The position numbers and the translations under genes were made by a program. Source: Epithemia pelagica (taxonomy: Eukaryota > Bacillariophyta > Bacillariophyceae > Surirellales > Surirellaceae). From it: DNA of 64,000 nt. A model generated the notes under the pieces. It ran no database searches. It saw only the letters and a program-made list of their open reading frames with translations, and had not been told where the DNA came from. Below are positions 59,348 to 64,000 of the stretch, one piece after another. Numbering within the stretch: position 1 is the stretch's first letter; every line of letters starts with the position of its first letter. Location of the stretch: the NCBI GenBank assembly GCA_946965045.2, contig OX337238.1:310001-374000 (forward strand), written 5' to 3'.

Positions 59348-59860
59348 GAAAAACGGGGGCGCTATTATTGGTGTTTTTATTATTTGTGTGTCTGTTCCTG
59401 TGTACCCCGTGCTTTGGTACGGTGGGAATCCATTCCAGTCGACGGATTCCGGGGAATCTTATTTCTGGACGAGACTCGCTTTGCAACAGTTGCGATGCTC
59501 TGTTTCCTTCGCTTTATTTTAGTGTGGACGGTGCATGGCATCGGCTCGGCACCCATCACTGTCTACCATGTGTGGTATGTCATCCTTCCTTTGTGGTTGT
59601 ACAGCTGTCATACCTGTGTAATAATGGTACCAGTGGGTCCAGGGGATATAATAGGCCATATTGTCTCTATAGAATATATTAATACTTTTTCATCCTCATG
59701 CGTCAAGCGCTTAAGTGTTTAAATGATTGGGATGAAGAGTACGTATGTCTCTATGAACGAACAGCCCTTTGTCCCACTGTACAAACTGGCATCCTTTCGT
59801 CACCTCCGAGTTGGAGCTCACCGCCAACGACAAGTATTCAGTCATTTTTTTGTGATGAAC
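59348..59860. other. Convergent intergenic region, nothing recognised
   Basis: This lies between the 3' ends of the HSF gene and the OPR-RAP gene. No gene was seen. Confidence 0.5.
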
Positions 59861-62800
59861 TCAACGATCGGGACCAAGAAGGCTTCTGCAGTAGTTCTCT
59901 TCCGCTTCCGTGTCTCCATCCATCCGAGTCCAGTCCCAAAAAGGAATCGAAATTACTTTCCAGCCCATATTTTCCAATAGCCGTCGCTTCAATGCCGTTG
60001 GTCCATTGGTACATTGAATTTTCCCATCCCATTGAAATTGGTACTCCAGCTTCCCGCGAGAAATCTTGGTCACACCATTCATCTCAACCCCCTTGTCGAT
60101 CTGACACGCGTAATGAGAAGGTCCGTCCACTTCAATGGCAATTCGAGCCTCAGGATGCGCAATATCCAAGGAGAGAACTTCTATCTGGGTCTCAAACAGG
60201 TGTATCCCATATTCTTCAGCCAGGTCCTTTGTTGTGATCACGTATTCTTGGTAATGATCAAATCCAATTCTGTGAAATGCGTCCGATACCATTTTCTGGA
60301 GACCACTTGTCGTTAGTGACAAATCGAAGGAGGTCTCGGACGATCGTTGTCGTGCTTGTCCTTCGTAGTACCCACTTTGCCATTCTGCGGGAAAAGTCTC
60401 TGGTAGTGACAGCACAGTGTCGTCTGCATATCCTGCTTGTGATACTGCCATTTGGACATAAATAAGAGTCATTACTTCCTGCGATTGCAAACCACCATCG
60501 CCATAGATCGAGTTCACGAGCTCGGGATCCCGGTCTGCCCCATATCCGAGGAGGCCTGCGTATAAGCTCGCCATTAATGATTTGGGGAATGAACCAAACA
60601 CAGCACAACTCCAGGCAATGTTGGCAAGTTCCTGTCGTTTGAGCATTCGAGCAATGGTTTCTGTCGCCGTACCATCGGCTATGTGTAGGAAATTCGAAAA
60701 GTAGTCGGACAAATGGTCCACCAAATCACCGACAGGTGCATTGAGGGTCGCCAGAGCCCAGAGTAGATTCGCAGTCTCTTGTCCTTTGAAATGAGACCAG
60801 TTTGTCACACTCCCGCGAAGACAGGCATCCATTCTTGCCTTGAGCTGTTCAATTGCTGCTTGGATGAATGCTTCATGACGCAATCCCATGACGGCAAACG
60901 TCCATGCTGTTGCGAACAAATACTGTGTGAGAGCTGGTCCATTCCCAAAATGAACTCTCATTCCGTTTTGGAACTCGATAACACATACCTGTATTGGACA
61001 AATCTTGCGGTTTCAAAATAGACAGATTTTTATGATACAACAGTCCTGTTTCGGCAATGGCCAGAAACAGACGATGCAACAAATTCTCACCGATATCAAA
61101 GTAGCTTGTTTTGTATACAGCCAGCCTTCCTGTGGTGGTCGACACCATGGTCGATCCTTTCAATCGGGCAGAGGCATCTTCACACATTTGCGCTTGACGT
61201 GCAAAGGCCCACGCCATGTTTCCAATTCCTTGTGGGGGAAACTCGTGGAGTCCACGTGCCGAGTTTGCCTCCTCGGCGGTTGCTCCAACCAAATATTCGG
61301 CCACAAATCGAAACAGTCGGGGATGTCGAATGCCAGTCTTGGAAAAAGACCACAATACATCCTTAATTTCTTGCTCCTTAAAGTCATCTGGTCGACGCAT
61401 AAGTTCTACCGCCGCAATTCCAAAACAGGCGACGATTGGGTCATTGACAGATGGCAATTCGGTTCCGTATAAGAGAGTTGTATCAAATGCATCACGATCA
61501 AATACATCAATTTCGGCTGTCGCAATACCCCACAACGAATTGGAGAGCTCTTGAGGTTTGCAATTCGACGGATTGATAGATCGGAGTCGAGCGCACAGAG
61601 CGCGATAAATGTCTGGGTCTGAGTTATAGGACAAGGATGCCAGACTCCACAAGGTGGTTCCAATATCTTGTGATTTGACAGGCCTTCGTGGATCCCCCAA
61701 CTCTCGCCCAATCTCTCCCAACAATACATCAATCTCTGGTGTTCTTTGGTTTTCATCATCAATAAGACGTGCCAAGCTCCACGCAATATTGTTGAGTTCT
61801 TGTGACTTGGCAAAGCGTCCGATTTCCAACGCTCTCGCTACAATAGCATGGATTCCACGTTTCAGCAAGTCGCGATCTCCTTCCAAATCATTTGTCGGAA
61901 GAACAATGTAATTGTTCACTAACAGTTCCTCCGACGGGAACAATCCAAATCCCAGAGTTGCCAGAGACCATATAATGTTGGTCACCTCTTGTGTTTTAAA
62001 ATCGTCCAAGGAACGTTGAACAATCGCTTGGACCAAAATGCGTTCAATTTTGAGAGCATTAGTTTGCTCCACTTCTGTCAAGGCTCCCTCCTTTTTGGAT
62101 AGTAATGTCGCCACGCCCCATAACGTGTTACTGATTTCCTGTGGCTTGAAGCGTGCGACAAAGTCGCCATCGTTTTCCATAGTGGTGGCGACATATTCCA
62201 ACAAGGTGTCATGATTGTGATAGACGCCGGCCGTGGCACACGCCCAAATGGAATTGGACCACTCTTGTGGATTGAGGGGTTGACCCGACTCGCGTTTTTG
62301 AATTTGAATCAATTCCAAGACCATGTCTCCAAAAAACTGTGTTTCCGCCCGTCCCGAAGTTGCCCAGGCCCACAAAATGTTGGCAATTTCTTGTTGTTGA
62401 AACGAGACTTGGGCATTTTTGCCCACTCCTTGTTTGGCATGGAACCGAACATCGTCTAAAATCAAGCCCGCCAGTTTGGAAACCAAAGTCACCCACGGCG
62501 CTGAAGTTGATTGTACACTATTGGGGTTGTTTCGTCGCGCTTTGGCCGACTCGAGGACACATTCTCGAATCTCTCGTGCCGTCGCTTCCATGGCCGCTTC
62601 TGTCTCTTGAGCGTTTGTTTGCAGGGGCAGTGCTGTGGCGGGTGGTACGACTCGGAGTTTGGCCAATCCCCAGGCTGTATTGGACAATTCACGGCTTTTG
62701 AATTTGGCCCGTTTGGCCGAGCCAAGTTCGGAGTCGTTGTTCGGAAGCATGTATTCGGCCAAGGCCGCCAAGAAGAGAGCAAAGCGAGCGTCTTTGAGGA

Positions 62801-63389
62801 GGGGAGCTCGGGCCTGAGGTTTGAGCGAGTGCCGAGCCAAGCGATGAACGAGGGTGGAAAAATTGACCATATTCAAGGCTCCACCTCCCGCCTTGCGTGT
62901 CAAGGCGTTGGGAGTCGATTGGAGCAACTGGAGGACTTGACTGGCATCTTGACATTGAACGATTTGAGAATTAAGATTCCACCAATAATTCCTCATAACA
63001 CTGCTCCGTTGCTTGCTCGGTGGCCGCTTTCCTGGTTTGCGGCCTTTTGGCGGTTTGAGGTGGTGGCTGTTGTTTCCTTTGCCTCCTTGTTTAACTTTTG
63101 CGGAGGGAGGTTTGGGTGTAGGGTCCGTCGAGGGACTTTGATTTTTCTCCAGACTCGATAAAAGAGATATTATTCTGTGGTCTTGCCTCTGACACCATTT
63201 TGGATTGGCGTGGTTGACAGTCGCAACCGGCGCAAATGCATCCGTGGTCGGAGAACTGTCAACGACAAGTACAACGACGACGACGAATAACCAACAAGGG
63301 AGGACGAGGAGGTGGCGAAGGAACACCCACAGGAACTGATTCCCACCACCCGTTGCTCTTCTCTCCCCATATCTTCTGAAATGTAACAT
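59861..63389 (-). CDS. Plastid OPR-repeat RNA-binding protein with RAP domain
   Basis: Two exons (63389-60989 and 60906-59861; 82-nt intron gtatgt...aacag, phase 1) encode 1,148 residues. The ATG at 63389 starts a bipartite plastid presequence: basic start, hydrophobic signal L-L-V-L-P-C-W-L-F-V-V-V-V-V-L-V-V, then T-T-D-A-F-A-P, a good match to the diatom ASAFAP cleavage motif. From about 290 to 970 there are many octotricopeptide-like repeats of the form P-Q-E-L-S-N-x-L-W-G-x-A-T (also K-S-Q-E-L-N-N-I-A-W-S-L-A). A C-terminal RAP domain (about 1050-1130) has I-A-I-E-V-D-G-P-S-H-Y, G-P-T-A-L-K-R-R-L-L and G-W-K-V-I-S-I-P-F-W-D-W. Such proteins stabilise, process or help translate specific plastid transcripts (family knowledge). 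The target RNA is unknown. Confidence 0.92.
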
Positions 63390-63933
63390 TCTGAGTGAAT
63401 GTGACACTCTTGTACGTTGTCTCCGCCTGCACAAACGGATGATGAGGTCTGATGTAATGAGATGATGGATGATGGATTGATTCTGTGGATGGCGTTGGAT
63501 TGATGTCTCATTTAGAGCGACCAAGGTGCGGCCAGATTGTCATTCGCCATGTTACTATGTTTGCTATGTATATGTCTACTTTCCCCCTCTAGATGCTCCT
63601 CCTCCATACTCCTATATTTTACCGTTCGTTTTGTGGTTCTAGAAAACGCGTCGCGAATATCTTTTGATTGAAACGAAGGACCAAGTTCCTGCGTCGTTGT
63701 GGTCTGATCGAGTGCTCTATATTATGGGCTTGTATAGATTCGGAAGGCATGTACTCGTAGAGGGACAATTTTCGCATACATAGGGAGCAAGGAAACTCTC
63801 TGCTTCGGTTTATTGGTCGTACGATTGCATCCACAACTAATAGAATAGGAAGTTTACAATCGTGATGCTACAGGATCAATGTCCAACATTCACTGTTCGC
63901 CATGTCCAGGCTTTGTTTCGGCCGTTCGGTTTA
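63390..63933. other. Intergenic region, nothing recognised
   Basis: This lies upstream of the OPR-RAP gene and downstream of the gene at the right edge. Short frames have no support. Confidence 0.5.
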
Positions 63934-64000
63934 TCAATCCTTTTTCAAAGCATCATATTCAAGTCTTGCTTGCAACAGAGCACGTTGAGCTTGTTCCTTT
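63934..64000 (-). CDS. 3' end of an unidentified gene (partial)
   Basis: On the minus strand the last 21 codons read K-E-Q-A-Q-R-A-L-L-Q-A-R-L-E-Y-D-A-L-K-K-D, then TGA (63934-63936). The pattern is a charged helix or coiled-coil end. The gene continues beyond the window and cannot be named. Confidence 0.5.
   Translation of the reverse strand, partial: KEQAQRALLQARLEYDALKKD

Noticed and set aside
63619-63834. 71-codon minus-strand frame near the right edge
   Set aside because: Short, without domain, signal or splice support; not distinguishable from chance.

Overview
The window looks like nuclear DNA of a diatom (a photosynthetic stramenopile), most likely a pennate one. This is inferred from the whole picture; no taxonomic marker was available. 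The evidence is: short GT-AG introns of roughly 90-170 nt at phases that rejoin known domains; a heat-shock-factor-type DNA-binding protein; a plastid-type bipartite presequence (signal peptide plus an AFAP motif) on an OPR/RAP RNA-binding protein; many low-complexity acidic, Q-rich and S-rich regions; and a tyrosine-recombinase retrotransposon. No tRNA, rRNA or CRISPR array was recognised.

Region 1 (1-12,070) is a tandemly triplicated block. Each unit holds an FHA/kanadaptin-like gene (+), a secreted beta-helix protein gene (-) and a Kelch gene (-). The copies have decayed unevenly. Beta-helix copies A and C are open, while copy B is a two-domain fusion broken by an 11-bp loss. Only the third Kelch copy is whole, and the FHA genes are a pseudogene and a relic, plus a 3' end at the window edge. 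A fourth, dispersed Kelch paralogue at 23,246 carries a frameshift.

Region 2 (12,229-27,317) is ordinary gene-dense sequence: an Erv1/ALR sulfhydryl oxidase, a plastid-like SAM methyltransferase, a J-domain protein, a coiled-coil protein, a 1,391-residue isochorismatase-like protein with a long acidic/basic tail, an extended SDR reductase and a divergently transcribed DUF1295-type membrane protein.

Region 3 (27,888-36,191) is a SulP anion transporter gene with a 6.1-kb Ngaro/PAT-like (DIRS order) retrotransposon next to or inside its 5' coding region. The element is complete. It has split direct repeats in the order A1-ORFs-B1-A2-B2, a Gag-like ORF, an RT-RNase H ORF in the same frame as Gag behind a single TAG codon, and a tyrosine recombinase. 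Removing it joins an upstream ATG-led reading frame to the SulP frame.

Region 4 (36,536-45,960) holds an ABHD10-like hydrolase, a chimeric pseudogene assembled from SulP and methyltransferase-like pieces, a small unknown protein, the source methyltransferase-like gene, several unusual satellites, and a valyl-tRNA synthetase gene with three reading-frame lesions.

Region 5 (46,439-64,000) holds a head-to-head pair of membrane-anchored potato-inhibitor-I proteins with different P1 residues, a NAT9 acetyltransferase, an acidic unknown protein, a broken Na+/H+ exchanger fragment, duplicated hairpin elements with a partial copy of the adjacent gene, a renalase-like flavoprotein, an HSF-type factor, and a plastid OPR-RAP protein. 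The 3' end of one more gene runs off the right edge.
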